Of a stretch of DNA of 64,000 nucleotides, positions 8,640 through 18,641 are shown piece after piece. Origin of the DNA: Musicola paradisiaca NCPPB 2511 (lineage in GTDB: Bacteria > Pseudomonadota > Gammaproteobacteria > Enterobacterales > Enterobacteriaceae). The stretch covers positions 3,916,189-3,980,188 of the forward strand of contig NZ_CM001857.1 of NCBI RefSeq assembly GCF_000400505.1. The letters run 5' to 3'. A program made the translations under genes and the position numbers. Under the pieces are notes generated by a model, which saw nothing but the letters and a program-made list of their open reading frames with translations, was not told where the DNA came from and searched no databases. Position 1 is the first letter of the stretch. Each line of letters opens with the position of its first letter.

Positions 8640-9584
8640 TTACCCCCCAAAAGTCAGGCTGGAACTTTGGGCGCCGGCATATTTCTGCGTAAATGTTTTT
8701 GCCGCTGAAGCCGTTTTCAACGTGTAGCTGTAATTAGATGAAGGCGTCCACTTACTGGCTGATGATGACTGATTGGTGATCGACGGCGTACTGCCGGTAT
8801 CGGTAAATGTCCCGGTACCTTTATCATCCAACATACCGTTGGTGCTGCTGGTTGTGCCGAAATAGTTATATTCGGACACAATCTTGGCATTCTGCGCCAG
8901 CGTGAACCCCAGATGGTATTGATCGATATAATTATTATAAGCGTGGTAATAACCATACCGCATCAACCCCGGCGCGCGAACATAAACATTACTGAAATAG
9001 CAATGGCAAATGGTCAGATGCGGATAACCATCGTAAGTTGACGCATAGCTGCTGCCATCCTGCGGATATCCGAAAATCAGCCCATATTCATGGTTTTTAA
9101 ACAGGCAGTTACTGATAGTAACGTAATCTGCTTTTTCACCGACATAAATCAGTTTGTCCAACCCACCGTCGGTCAGCGTATAGGAGTGACCAGGGAAAGT
9201 CAGATGATCAAGCCAGTATTTACTCCCATGCGTCAGGTAAATTTGAATATCGTCGTTACCGTTGATAGAGCTTGTGTGCTTAATTGTCAGGTTCTGGAAA
9301 ATAATATTATTAGAACTCGACGTAGTGCGAAAATGAATATTAGTCAGGGTATTATTAGAATAGGATCCAATAATGGTTTTATTCGCTCCCATAGATACTT
9401 TGGTCAGAGAGCTGGCGCTGATGTTGGCATTAATAACCAGAATCTTCGCATCTGTCCCGGCAATATGCGTTTTCAAATCACTCAGGCTGGTAATAGTGAC
9501 GACTGTTCCACCCGTTCCCCCTGTAGTGCTACCTGCTTTTGCAAAACCCACCATTCCAGAAGTACCATAATTAGGGTATGCCAT
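8640..9584 (-). CDS. pnl: Pectin lyase, polysaccharide lyase family 1
   Basis: Cleaves methylated homogalacturonan by beta-elimination. The 314-residue protein closely resembles Pectobacterium Pnl: N-terminus MAYPNYGTSGMVGFAKA, then DDIQIYLTHGSKYWLDH, LDKLIYVGEKADYVTISNCLF and RAPGLMRYGYYHAYNNY, all in the right-handed beta-helix. I start at ATG 9584, with AGGAGA six bases upstream; the longer frame is leader sequence. There is no Sec or Tat signal, which is also true of Pectobacterium Pnl. A single-gene unit with its own terminator in an AT-rich setting. In Pectobacterium the homologue is DNA-damage inducible through RdgB; I see no rdg genes here. Confidence 0.9.
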   Translation of the reverse strand: MAYPNYGTSGMVGFAKAGSTTGGTGGTVVTITSLSDLKTHIAGTDAKILVINANISASSLTKVSMGANKTIIGSYSNNTLTNIHFRTTSSSNNIIFQNLTIKHTSSINGNDDIQIYLTHGSKYWLDHLTFPGHSYTLTDGGLDKLIYVGEKADYVTISNCLFKNHEYGLIFGYPQDGSSYASTYDGYPHLTICHCYFSNVYVRAPGLMRYGYYHAYNNYIDQYHLGFTLAQNAKIVSEYNYFGTTSSTNGMLDDKGTGTFTDTGSTPSITNQSSSASKWTPSSNYSYTLKTASAAKTFTQKYAGAQSSSLTFGG

Positions 9585-9977
9585 AATATTTCTCCTGCAA
9601 TAATTAAATAATAAAAAAGAGAATTTCTCTTTTTTAGACATATCTGATTATTCAGACAGGAACACCCTACAACAGTTAATTAACCCTCTCATTTTCATTC
9701 TATTTATTCACCCACCACACAACGAAGGGGAAATATATTTATTTAAAAATCAAATAAATAAAAAATAACAAAAATAGGCGAAAAATAAAAAAACGAGAAA
9801 TTATTATCCGAAAATATATTTTATATTTTGAATAATTCACATTGCAGGAAAATGCCGCCGCCGCAAATCGCCAGGAGACGGCTCAAATATGTAAATGGGA
9901 TGAGAAAAAGAAATCAACACATCTGCAACTCGCAACATGCCAGACATCAACATATCTATTGTCTGCCCTGAAAATAT
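9585..9977. other. AT-rich intergenic region upstream of pnl
   Basis: Very AT-rich between about 9600 and 9850, with A- and T-tracts that could give curved, H-NS-bound DNA, and presumably the pnl promoter. I see no clear KdgR, CRP or LexA site and no gene. Confidence 0.5.
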
Positions 9978-10274
9978 TCAGGGCAGCGAGCGTTTAAATG
10001 CTGCCGCTTCTTTCGCCAGCGCATCCAGATGGGCTCGAATCAGATTCACTTTTTGCAGCAGCGGATTACGTTCAGGAGAATCATCCATTAAATTCACCCG
10101 CGTCACCAACTCATTGATGCGAGCACACAAATCCGCTTCACGCTGCTGTGCTTGCGCCAGTTGCAAATGCAGACGCTGATAGTCCTGCCGCCAGTTTTGT
10201 TGCTGCCGCCTAACGCTCTCCTCCAACGACAGCAGTGCGTTTTCCAGACGAGTTTCCCACTCTTCAATACACAT
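9978..10274 (-). CDS. Small coiled-coil protein of unknown function
   Basis: 98 residues, strongly helical, with heptad-like Leu and Gln/Glu-rich stretches from residue 10 to 60 (for example LHLQLAQAQQREADLCARINEL). No signal peptide or membrane segment. AAGGAA lies upstream of the ATG. It sits just downstream of rlmG on the same strand, about 118 bases away. I do not recognise the family; a PriC-like or other DNA-associated coiled coil is conceivable but unsupported. Confidence 0.65.
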   Translation of the reverse strand: MCIEEWETRLENALLSLEESVRRQQQNWRQDYQRLHLQLAQAQQREADLCARINELVTRVNLMDDSPERNPLLQKVNLIRAHLDALAKEAAAFKRSLP

Positions 10275-10392
10275 CGTGATTCCTTCGCTTACTTAACCTG
10301 CGAATTATAATAACAGTGCGGCATCGCAACAAACCTTGTTCCTACCATCGACGCAACCATTCAGCCGCATCCTGCGCCACGGAGCAGAGTGT

Positions 10393-11535
10393 TTAACGTC
10401 GCCGACATTCGCTCTTCACGGCGCGTAACACCACAAATTTGGCGTTGCTGGCAACATTCTCGCAATTACCGAACAGATGTTTGAGCTTGTGGAAATAATT
10501 CAGATGGCGGTTGCCCACAATCCTTAACTCGCCGCCGACCTTCAGGCAACGGCGGGCATCAAGGAACATCTGCCAGGCGATATCGTCCGTGATGGTTTGC
10601 TGCTGATGAAACGGCGGATTGCACAACACCGCCTGCAGGCTATCATGAGCGACGCCTGACAATGAATGATTCACCACAAACCGGCACCGCGGCGCATCGT
10701 CAGGACAGTTCGTCATCACATTCCGCTGGCTGGATGCCACCGCCATATAGGACTCATCGAAAAAACTCATTGTCGCCAATGGATTAGACTTCAACGCCGC
10801 CAGGCCGACGACACCATTGCCACACCCCAAATCCGCGATGTTTCCATCCAATCCGGTGGGCAAATGTTGCATAAAGAATCGGGCGCCGATATCCAGCCCG
10901 CTGCGCGAAAAAACATTGGCGTAATTGTGGATTTGATAACCGAGTTCATCCAGCGGCCAGACCGACACCATGTCATCTTCAGCGACCGTCTGCGCTTCCG
11001 GCTGACAAAAAATCAGACGCGCTTTTTTCCAGGCCAGAGAGGTACGTGTCTCCCCCAAGATCCGTTCAAACAGATCCAGTGTCGAGGTATGAATATCACG
11101 GGCTTTTGCCGCAGCCAGTACGCGCGTTCGCGGTGTAACCACCCGCCGCAATTGACGAAGCTGGTGCTCTAGCAACGCCAGCGTCTTCGGCACTTTGATC
11201 ACCACCAACGCGGGGGATTCCGGCAGAGGCGCTAAACTGTCAAGCAACGTGACGCCCTCCAGCCCATAGCCATTGAGGGCCAAATTGTGTCGGGTTGCGA
11301 GCTGGCTGAGCAGAGAATCGCTGATGCAGTAAGGATTATGCGCATACAGCCCGCACGCCAGCGCGCCGAACGCATCGTTGAAAACCAGCAGAGGCCCCGG
11401 CGCAATCTCCAGGGCCGCCAGTTCGCGCAGCAAATATTCATCCGCCGCATCCCACGCTTGCAACGACGACTGCGCATCAACCTGCGGGTAACGAATCAGA
11501 CTCAGGCTGCGATTCTCCAGCTCAAATTGGCTCAT
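10393..11535 (-). CDS. rlmG: 23S rRNA (guanine(1835)-N(2))-methyltransferase
   Basis: RlmG methylates G1835 of 23S rRNA using S-adenosylmethionine. The 380-residue protein has a degenerate N-terminal methyltransferase-like domain and a catalytic C-terminal domain with SAM motif [13 protein letters not shown] (about residue 225) and the substrate-amine motif NPPFHQ (about 305). Start ATG 11535 has AGGAG upstream. The order rlmG-alx-ygjV-uxa matches E. coli. The gene reads away from the Mn riboswitch and alx. Confidence 0.92.
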   Translation of the reverse strand: MSQFELENRSLSLIRYPQVDAQSSLQAWDAADEYLLRELAALEIAPGPLLVFNDAFGALACGLYAHNPYCISDSLLSQLATRHNLALNGYGLEGVTLLDSLAPLPESPALVVIKVPKTLALLEHQLRQLRRVVTPRTRVLAAAKARDIHTSTLDLFERILGETRTSLAWKKARLIFCQPEAQTVAEDDMVSVWPLDELGYQIHNYANVFSRSGLDIGARFFMQHLPTGLDGNIADLGCGNGVVGLAALKSNPLATMSFFDESYMAVASSQRNVMTNCPDDAPRCRFVVNHSLSGVAHDSLQAVLCNPPFHQQQTITDDIAWQMFLDARRCLKVGGELRIVGNRHLNYFHKLKHLFGNCENVASNAKFVVLRAVKSECRRR

Positions 11536-11711
11536 AGCCACTCCTGTCATACACAATCCGGCGCTGTTTATCCCCTAAATTCGCCTTCCAGTAAATGATT
11601 TTTCCTGATGAAAGCGCCTTTTTTCCCGACAAATATCCACGACTGCGCATCAGGCCGCCATACCGATGGCAGGCGGTTTGATCCTCCCGGAGATTTCACC
11701 TATCTTTAACC

Positions 11712-11895
11712 ACGCAAAGGGGAGTAACTTCTCGCCGGTCAATCGTCATTACGGTGCATTACGCACCCGGTTGCCGGGCAACCTTAATGAGTATTCCACA
11801 TTAAGTTGTAAGTGAGACCTTGCCGGAAGGCGAGGTACATTTGCAATTTAAGCGCAAACGGCCGGTGCCTTCTGACACGGGCCGTTTTTGTTTTC
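11712..11895 (+). promoter_or_regulatory. yybP-ykoY-type Mn(II) riboswitch leader of alx
   Basis: The leader upstream of alx contains the conserved GGGGAGTA element at 11719-11726 and several nested stem-loops. It ends in a hairpin, ACGGCC/GGCCGT at 11858-11885, with a T-rich tail just before the coding start. This is the arrangement of the PRE element of E. coli alx, which responds to manganese and alkaline pH. Precise boundaries are estimated. Confidence 0.8.
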
Positions 11896-11913
11896 TGACT
11901 GAGGAATAGGGTT

Positions 11914-12873
11914 ATGGTCACGACGATAGGTACCCCTCTGTTGTGGGGAAGTTTCTCCTTGATTGTGTCGATCATGCTGGCGATCGATCTGTTCTACCAG
12001 CGGCGCAAAGGCGCCACCGTGATGACATTCAGGCAGGCAGCCGCATGGTCATTGACCTGGGTGGCGCTCGCCGTGCTGTTCAATGCCGCATTCTGGTGGT
12101 ACCTCAGCACGACAGTTGGGCGGGAAGTAGCAGATGTCCAGGCGTTGGCTTTCTTCACCGGTTATCTGATCGAAAAAGCGCTGGCCGTGGATAACGTCTT
12201 TGTCTGGTTGATGCTGTTCGGCTATTTCGCCATCCCGGCGCAATACCAGCGCAAAGTCCTGATTTATGGCGTTCTGGGTGCGATTGTACTGCGTACCATC
12301 ATGATCTTCGCCGGCAGTTGGCTGGTAACGCAGTTCCAGTGGTTGTTGTACCTATTCGGCGCGTTTCTGCTGTTTACCGGCCTGAAAATGGCGTTGGCGA
12401 AAGAAGACGGCGCAGCGATTGGCGATAAGCCGGTTGTCCGCTGGCTACGTGGCCACCTGCGTATTACCGATACTCTGCACGGTGAAAAATGGTTCGTCGT
12501 CAGAGACGGGCTGCTCTATGCCACACCGCTGCTACTGGTGCTGATTCTGGTAGAGATCAGCGATGTCATTTTCGCGGTAGACAGCATTCCGGCCATCTTC
12601 GCCGTCACCACCGATCCGTTCATCGTACTGACGTCGAATTTGTTCGCCATTCTGGGCTTACGCGCCATGTATTTCCTGCTGGCCGGCGTCGCGGAAAAAT
12701 TCTCGCTGCTAAAATACGGGCTGGCCGTGATCCTGGTGTTTATCGGCGTCAAGATGGTGATCATCGATCTGGTGCATATTCCGGTTGCCGTTTCGCTCGG
12801 CGTCGTCGCCGCGATACTGACCGTCACTATACTCATCAATATCTGGGTCAACCGCCGTCAACGCCAGCGTTGA
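11914..12873 (+). CDS. alx: TerC-family manganese exporter
   Basis: 319 residues with about eight to nine membrane helices. TerC-family acidic motifs lie in the membrane: [12 protein letters not shown] near residue 88 and [15 protein letters not shown] near 215. E. coli Alx is 321 residues and lowers cytoplasmic Mn. The riboswitch-like leader supports this assignment over generic TerC. GAGG lies ahead of the ATG. Convergent with ygjV across a strong stem-loop. Confidence 0.93.
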   Translation: MVTTIGTPLLWGSFSLIVSIMLAIDLFYQRRKGATVMTFRQAAAWSLTWVALAVLFNAAFWWYLSTTVGREVADVQALAFFTGYLIEKALAVDNVFVWLMLFGYFAIPAQYQRKVLIYGVLGAIVLRTIMIFAGSWLVTQFQWLLYLFGAFLLFTGLKMALAKEDGAAIGDKPVVRWLRGHLRITDTLHGEKWFVVRDGLLYATPLLLVLILVEISDVIFAVDSIPAIFAVTTDPFIVLTSNLFAILGLRAMYFLLAGVAEKFSLLKYGLAVILVFIGVKMVIIDLVHIPVAVSLGVVAAILTVTILINIWVNRRQRQR

Positions 12874-12880
12874 GCCATCA

Positions 12881-12911
12881 CCACAACGCAGGGGCATGCC
12901 CTGCGTTGTGG
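12881..12911. terminator. Stem-loop between convergent alx and ygjV
   Basis: A perfect 13-bp stem (CCACAACGCAGGG and its complement) with a 5-nt loop lies eight bases after the alx stop. There is no T-run; the position suggests bidirectional termination or 3'-end stabilisation. Confidence 0.6.
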
Positions 12912-12934
12912 CTCGGCGTTAACACATCTGCGGC

Positions 12935-13480
12935 TCAGGCTCTTTTCGCCAGCGCCGCCTTTTCTACCTTGAAAGGGTCAATCCCGCGCAGCTGCATGCG
13001 GCGGAACCGAATGATATTAAAGCCGTTCATGATGAGAAAGCTGCCTTCAATCAGCGAACCGCCGATCGAACCCAACCAGATATTGTGGATCACCCACATG
13101 GCCGTCGCGCACCACATCACACAACGGGTTTTTAATCCGTGAGTTCGGAATAACGCCCAGGTACTGATAATCGTTCCGATGATGGGCAGCATTTCCACGG
13201 GATGCCTGACCCCAGGAATACCCAGCGCCAACGTCAAGGCGATAAACACAAACATGACGGCGATATTGCTGGTTTTAAGGGTCACTAACGTACGCAGGGC
13301 GTTGAGCACGGCGCTCATGCCTGCGGCGTTCGCCCCCATCAGGAAAAAGTGCCCACCAATAACTGCACTATAGATAGAGAGCTGTAGCTTGAATTTTTTC
13401 TCATTTCGGTTAAAAAACATGGTGATACCGACAAAAAACGCCAGTACACCCACAGCCTGGGCAAACTCGTAAAGTGTCAT
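12935..13480 (-). CDS. ygjV: YgjV-family inner membrane protein
   Basis: 181 residues with about five or six hydrophobic helices (AVGVLAFFVGITMF, LPIIGTIISTWALF, AMWVIHNIWLGS). It matches YgjV in length and in its position between alx and uxa genes. Function is unknown in the family. Start ATG 13480 follows GAGG; the upstream extension crosses a terminator and is not coding. Transcribed from the same strand as uxaCBA, but a strong terminator separates them. Confidence 0.85.
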   Translation of the reverse strand: MTLYEFAQAVGVLAFFVGITMFFNRNEKKFKLQLSIYSAVIGGHFFLMGANAAGMSAVLNALRTLVTLKTSNIAVMFVFIALTLALGIPGVRHPVEMLPIIGTIISTWALFRTHGLKTRCVMWCATAMWVIHNIWLGSIGGSLIEGSFLIMNGFNIIRFRRMQLRGIDPFKVEKAALAKRA

Positions 13481-13508
13481 GATTACAGCCTCGGAACTGA
13501 GTGCATAA

Positions 13509-13548
13509 AAATAAAACGGCGTTTCTAATATGAAACGCCGTTTTATTT
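13509..13548. terminator. Strong bidirectional terminator after uxaA
   Basis: A 17-bp stem (AAATAAAACGGCGTTTC and its complement) has A/T runs on both sides. On the minus strand it ends the uxaCBA operon and isolates ygjV. Confidence 0.92.
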
Positions 13549-13567
13549 TATGTAAAAACCACAATGT

Positions 13568-15058
13568 TTACAATGTTACGCCGCTCTTAAATATCGCCAG
13601 TTCGCGGAAATCATTGAGCTCATTTTTAGCCTGCTTGCCATCAGCGATCTCGACAATCAGATCGACAAACTGTGACAACAGTTCATCCATCGGCATGTCA
13701 TGGATCAGACGACCAGCGTCGAAATCAATCCAGTGCGGTTTTTTCTTTGCCAGTTCGCTGTTGGTCGCCAGTTTCACCGTCGGCACAAAACCACCGTAAG
13801 GCGTACCGCGTCCGGTACTGAACAACACCATATGGCACCCGGCCCCCGCCAGCGCGCTGGTCGCCACCGCATCGTTGCCCGGCGCGCTCAGCAGATTCAG
13901 CCCCGGCATGCTCAGACGTTCGCCGTATTTCAGTACATCGACTACCTGGCTCTGCCCGGCTTTCTGCGTACAACCCAGCGACTTTTCTTCCAAGGTCGTG
14001 ATGCCGCCCGCCTTGTTGCCCGGCGAAGGGTTTTCGTAGATCGGCTGGTTATGCTCAATGAAATACTGTTTGAAGTCATTGACCATATGCACGGTTTTCT
14101 CAAACGTGGCCTCATCACGACAACGGCCCATTAAAATGCGTTCCGCGCCAAACATCTCCGGCACTTCGGTCAACACAGTGGTACCGCCGTTGGCGATAAC
14201 AAAGTCGGAGAAGCGTCCCAACAGCGGATTGGCCGTAATGCCAGACAGCCCGTCAGAGCCGCCGCATTCCAAACCGAACTTCAATTCGCTGAGTTTGCCT
14301 GGTACGCGCTTATCCTCCCGCATCACCTGATACAGCTGATGCAGCCGCTCCAGCCCGGCCTCTACCTCATCTTCCTGCTGTTGACAGATCATAAAGCTGA
14401 CTCGTTCGGCATCAAATTCGCCGAGCGTATCGCGAAACGCGGACACCTGGTTGTTTTCACACCCCAATCCAATGACCAGCACCGCGCCCGCATTCGGATG
14501 ACGCACCATGTTCTGGAGCATCGTCCGGGTGTTCTCATGATCCTGCCCCAGTTGGGAACAGCCGAATGGATGAGTAAACAGGAAGACGCCATCAATGCCC
14601 TCGGCGTCATGGGTTTCTTTCAGAAAACGTTGCTGAATCTGACGGGCAATACCGTTCACACAGCCCACCGTCGGCAAAATCCACAGTTCATTGCGAATAC
14701 CGACATCGCCGTTTTTGCGGCGATAGATGTGGACTTCACGGTCGTGCATCTGCGACGACTGTGCAATCAGCTCCGGCTGGTACTGGTACTCATCCAGATC
14801 GCTCAGATTGGTTTTCGCATTCTGGGAATGGATGTGCTCACCGGGAGCGATAGGCGCAATCGCATGACCGATCGGCAAACCGTACTTAACGATCATCGCG
14901 CCCGGCGCAATCGCCGTCAGCGCAAACTTATGACCACGCGACACCGGCTGCGCCAGCGTCAACGTCAGATCGCCAATCGAGACCGTTTCATCCTGTGCCA
15001 AATCGCGTAACGCGACGGCGACATTGTCCAACGAGTGAATTTTGATGATGCTTTGCAT
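13568..15058 (-). CDS. uxaA: Altronate dehydratase
   Basis: UxaA dehydrates D-altronate to 2-keto-3-deoxygluconate in the galacturonate branch. The 496-residue length is right, and the family segments are present: an N-terminal SAF-like domain with GHKFALTAIAPG and KYGLPIGHA, then a C-terminal domain with LKFGLECGGSDGLSG near residue 260. Last gene of uxaC-uxaB-uxaA, 18 bases behind uxaB. The product feeds KdgK/KdgA, which are not in this window. Confidence 0.95.
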   Translation of the reverse strand: MQSIIKIHSLDNVAVALRDLAQDETVSIGDLTLTLAQPVSRGHKFALTAIAPGAMIVKYGLPIGHAIAPIAPGEHIHSQNAKTNLSDLDEYQYQPELIAQSSQMHDREVHIYRRKNGDVGIRNELWILPTVGCVNGIARQIQQRFLKETHDAEGIDGVFLFTHPFGCSQLGQDHENTRTMLQNMVRHPNAGAVLVIGLGCENNQVSAFRDTLGEFDAERVSFMICQQQEDEVEAGLERLHQLYQVMREDKRVPGKLSELKFGLECGGSDGLSGITANPLLGRFSDFVIANGGTTVLTEVPEMFGAERILMGRCRDEATFEKTVHMVNDFKQYFIEHNQPIYENPSPGNKAGGITTLEEKSLGCTQKAGQSQVVDVLKYGERLSMPGLNLLSAPGNDAVATSALAGAGCHMVLFSTGRGTPYGGFVPTVKLATNSELAKKKPHWIDFDAGRLIHDMPMDELLSQFVDLIVEIADGKQAKNELNDFRELAIFKSGVTL

Positions 15059-15076
15059 GGATAAAACCTTTCGCGA

Positions 15077-16528
15077 TTAGCAATAACCTTCAACAGCAGC
15101 ACGCATTCCGCGCTCAACAATAGCCTGCAATTGTTCAGTAACCTGGGCGGCCAGACCGGGAACGTTGGTCAGATCCTGTTCCCAATGTTCCGCATCACTC
15201 AGTACCGCATTCACCACCTCGGCCAGTGTCGTGGTATTGGCTTTGACGCCATTCCACAGCGCCTGATAACGCTCCAGCCAGTGCGCGTCGTCCTGCAACG
15301 GGTAGCTTTCACCGTCGCGATCGCCGCGATAAAAGGCGATTAACGCCGCCAGTGCGAAAGTCAAACGTCGCGGCAGCACGCCTTGACGCTCACGGTAGGT
15401 CAGCAACTGCGGCAGGATACGGGTACGGAATTTGGTCATGCCGTTCAGGGCGATCGACAACAACTGGTGCTGAATGAACGGGTTACGGAATCGGCTCAGT
15501 ACCGCCTGAGCAAACGACGCCAGCTCGTCATGCGGTAGATCCAGCGCCGGCACAATCTCTTCGGCGATGGTGGTTTCGACAAACCGGCTGATTTGGGCAT
15601 CATTCATCGACTCACCCACGGTGTTCAGGCCGGCCAGGAACGCCACCGGCACCAACGCAGTGTGCGCACCGTTCAAAATGGCGACCTTACGTTCTTTATA
15701 CGGTTTGATATTGTCCACGATACGGACATTCAGGTTCAGCTTGTTCAGGCGCAGCTCTTCCGCCAGCCATTGCGGCCCCTGAATCACAAACAGATAGAAG
15801 TATTCGGCGGTATCCAGGAACGTATCCTGATAGCCCAGTTCCTGTTGCAGCGTGTCCACTTCCGCTCTCGGGTAGCCAGTGACGATACGATCCACCAGCG
15901 TCGAGCAAAATGTGTTGTGCTCATTCAGCCAGGCAGTGAACGCCGCCGGCAGCGCCCACTGCGCGGCATAACGCAGCACCAGCTCTTTCAGTTTTTCGCC
16001 GTTGTAATCGATCAACTCGCACGGCAGCAGCACCCAGCCTTTATCAACGGCGCCATTAAAATGATTAAAACGCTCGAACAGCAGGCGGGTCAGCTTGGCC
16101 GGGAAACTCACCGGCGGCGTATCGGTCAGGCGATCATCGGCATGGTAGCTGATGCCCGCTTCCGTGGTGTTGGAAAACACAAAACGAATATTGGCGTCAT
16201 GCGCCAGCGCCAGATAGTCATCAAACTGACGGTAAATATTAATTTCACGATTGACGGAGCGGATAAGACGCGGTTCGCGCACCGCTTCGCCCTGTTCATT
16301 CAGACCGCGAATAATGGTGGTATAGAGACCATCCTGGGTATCCAACGCGGGAGGAAAATCGGTATCGATCGGACGAACCACCACAATGCCGGCATCCAGA
16401 TCGGTATGTTCATTCAACAGATCCAGTTGCCAGTCCACAAAGGCGCGTAGGAAATTGCCCTCACCAAATTGAATAACACGGTCAGGGTGACGACGGCCGG
16501 GAAAATCACGACGATTCAGCGTTTGCAT
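15077..16528 (-). CDS. uxaB: Tagaturonate reductase (altronate oxidoreductase)
   Basis: UxaB reduces D-tagaturonate to D-altronate with NADH. The protein is 483 residues, as in E. coli. The nucleotide-binding start is [19 protein letters not shown], and the polyol-dehydrogenase core includes [19 protein letters not shown] near residue 280. Start ATG 16528 has GAGG about 10 bases upstream; a GTG 21 bases earlier would run through that site. In E. coli uxaB is elsewhere on the chromosome; here it lies between uxaC and uxaA, as described for Dickeya. Confidence 0.95.
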   Translation of the reverse strand: MQTLNRRDFPGRRHPDRVIQFGEGNFLRAFVDWQLDLLNEHTDLDAGIVVVRPIDTDFPPALDTQDGLYTTIIRGLNEQGEAVREPRLIRSVNREINIYRQFDDYLALAHDANIRFVFSNTTEAGISYHADDRLTDTPPVSFPAKLTRLLFERFNHFNGAVDKGWVLLPCELIDYNGEKLKELVLRYAAQWALPAAFTAWLNEHNTFCSTLVDRIVTGYPRAEVDTLQQELGYQDTFLDTAEYFYLFVIQGPQWLAEELRLNKLNLNVRIVDNIKPYKERKVAILNGAHTALVPVAFLAGLNTVGESMNDAQISRFVETTIAEEIVPALDLPHDELASFAQAVLSRFRNPFIQHQLLSIALNGMTKFRTRILPQLLTYRERQGVLPRRLTFALAALIAFYRGDRDGESYPLQDDAHWLERYQALWNGVKANTTTLAEVVNAVLSDAEHWEQDLTNVPGLAAQVTEQLQAIVERGMRAAVEGYC

Positions 16529-16656
16529 TAACAAGCTACCTCGAAACACGACACTATTCGGGACAAACGCCAGTCAGTACAAACGTCAGGTCAGCACGAC
16601 AGCGCCAGGGCGGCAGATTCAGCACCCTGCGCCAGCCCGAAATCACAACATAAATA

Positions 16657-16680
16657 AGCGGGCCCGCAACGGTGCCCGCT
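16657..16680 (-). terminator. Stem-loop between uxaC and uxaB
   Basis: An AGCGGGC/GCCCGCT stem lies 13 bases after the uxaC stop, with a short T-rich tail (TTATTTAT) on the minus strand. It may act as a partial terminator or mRNA-stabilising hairpin that lowers uxaBA relative to uxaC. Confidence 0.6.
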
Positions 16681-16692
16681 TTCCCTTTTTGC

Positions 16693-18102
16693 TTATAACT
16701 CAATGCCGAAATAGTTTTTGGCATTGTCGAAACAGATGTTTTTCACCATTTCGCCCAGCAGCGGCAAATCTGCCGGCGCTTCGCCATCGGCCACCCAACG
16801 GCCGATCATCTGGCACAGAATGCGACGGAAATATTCATGACGGGTATAGGACAGGAAGCTGCGGCTGTCGGTCAGCATACCGACGAAACGGCTCAGCAGG
16901 CCCAACTGCGCCAACTGCGTCATCTGACGCTGCATGCCGTCTTTCTGGTCGTTGAACCACCAGCCGGAACCGAACTGCATCTTGCCTGGCATGCCTTCGC
17001 CCTGGAAGTTGCCGATCATGGTGCCCAGCACTTCGTTATCACGCGGGTTCAGGCAGTACAGGATGGTTTTCGGCAGCAGGTTTTCTTCATTCTGCTTGCT
17101 GAGTAGACGGGAAAGCTCCTGCGCCAGCGGGCGATCGTTGATGGAATCGAAGCCCACATCCGGCCCCAACAGTTTGAACTGACGCTGGTTGTTGTTACGC
17201 AACGCGCCGATGTGATACTGCTGCACCCAGCCGCGACGCGCGTACTCGGCACCCAGCCATACCAGCACAGCGGTCTTGAACTGTGCAACTTCGTGATCGC
17301 TCAATTCTGCGCCCGACAGGCGGCGCGCCAGAATGCCGTCCAGCGTCGCTTCATCGGCTTCGGCAAACAGGACGACGTCCAGCGCGTGATCCGACACTTT
17401 GCAACCATGCGCTTCAAAATGATCCAGACGTTTAGCCAGTGCGGCCTGCAAATCGCTGAAACGGCGAATATCGGTATCAGAAACCTCACCGAGTTTCGCC
17501 ATGTAGTCATTAAACGTGGCCTGTTCAATATTGAAGGCTTTGTCCGGGCGCCAGCTCGGCAGAACCTTGATGGAAAACGTCTGATCCGCAGCGATAGCGC
17601 TGTGGTGTTGCAGATCGTCGACCGGATCATCCGTAGTACCGACCATTTTTACGTTCATCTGCTGCATGATGCCGCGAGCGGTAAACTCGTCACGCGCCAG
17701 CAACGCATTGCCGCGATCCCAAATCTCTTTGGCGGTGGACGGCGACAGCAACGTCCCGGTGATGCCAAACGGACGGCGCAATTCAAGGTGGGTCCAGTGA
17801 TAAAGCGGATTACCGATGGTATGAGGAACCGTCGCGGCCCAGGCTTCGAATTTCTCCCAGTCACTGGCATCTCCGGTGCATAAACGCTCAGGGACGCCAT
17901 TGGTGCGCATGGCACGCCACTTATAATGATCACCTTTCAGCCAGATATCATACAGGTTCGCGAAACGATAATTTTCAGCGATCTGCGCAGGCGGCAAATG
18001 GCAGTGGTAATCGAAAATCGGCTGGTCTGCTGCAAACTCATGATAAAGACGACGAGCAAATTCCGTATCCAACAAGAAATCTTCACTTAAAAACTGGGGC
18101 AT
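16693..18102 (-). CDS. uxaC: Glucuronate/galacturonate isomerase
   Basis: UxaC isomerises D-galacturonate to tagaturonate and glucuronate to fructuronate. At 469 residues it is within one of E. coli UxaC. It has the amidohydrolase-like metal motif DYHCHLPP near residue 31 and the conserved [19 protein letters not shown] segment near the C-terminus. First gene of the operon, divergent from exuT across a regulatory region with ExuR-like operators. Confidence 0.96.
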   Translation of the reverse strand: MPQFLSEDFLLDTEFARRLYHEFAADQPIFDYHCHLPPAQIAENYRFANLYDIWLKGDHYKWRAMRTNGVPERLCTGDASDWEKFEAWAATVPHTIGNPLYHWTHLELRRPFGITGTLLSPSTAKEIWDRGNALLARDEFTARGIMQQMNVKMVGTTDDPVDDLQHHSAIAADQTFSIKVLPSWRPDKAFNIEQATFNDYMAKLGEVSDTDIRRFSDLQAALAKRLDHFEAHGCKVSDHALDVVLFAEADEATLDGILARRLSGAELSDHEVAQFKTAVLVWLGAEYARRGWVQQYHIGALRNNNQRQFKLLGPDVGFDSINDRPLAQELSRLLSKQNEENLLPKTILYCLNPRDNEVLGTMIGNFQGEGMPGKMQFGSGWWFNDQKDGMQRQMTQLAQLGLLSRFVGMLTDSRSFLSYTRHEYFRRILCQMIGRWVADGEAPADLPLLGEMVKNICFDNAKNYFGIEL

Positions 18103-18641
18103 GTTTGCATCCTCACACTACACATTTGCCAACCCAACTTGGCGTCGTTGAAAAGATATCACACCAATTATCTTAGATAACCAATATCATTAGTGAGGTC
18201 ATGATCGCAAAAATGACCTAAAACGCTTCCCTTGTCACCATTTTTACGCATACACCCCCCTAAAACCCCACTCAATAGGCCGGCTTCATTTTATTCCATA
18301 ACAAAATAATGGTTTTGTGATATCACTCAACTTTTAAATTGGTATGACAAATTATTGTAGCGCGGCATAACGATGCCGTTCAATCTCAAACATGTAAGAC
18401 CAAATGACGAGATTTGGACACCAATGAAAAACAGAGCAAGGCGCAGCGGATTGCTGACGAACTGAGCCAGCGGGATAGCACGGCGGCACATCATCCGGGC
18501 CGCCGCATAACGATGTACCCGATACGGCAGTAAAAATGTTTGAACAGGGAAAATCGCGTCCCACCACGTTCGATATGGTCTACACATTATCGCAACTGGC
18601 ATAACCAGTTAGCGGTGAATTAACTCGGAGAGAATTTCCAA
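18103..18641. promoter_or_regulatory. uxaC-exuT divergent control region with ExuR and CRP-like sites
   Basis: About 540 bases without a credible gene. An ExuR/UxuR-type operator (TTGGTATGACAA at 18339-18350) resembles the known TTGGTATACCAA pattern and matches one before exuR. A CRP-like site, TGTGA-N6-TCAAC, lies at 18316-18331. Nearer uxaC, 18162-18186 holds TTATC-TTA-GATAA flanked by CCAA repeats, possibly a second operator. Both operons are expected to be repressed by ExuR and activated by cAMP-CRP. A 91-codon minus-strand frame at 18327-18602 is not supported. Confidence 0.65.

Noticed and set aside
18327..18602. 91-codon minus-strand frame between uxaC and exuT
   Set aside because: No ribosome binding site; it covers regulatory DNA.
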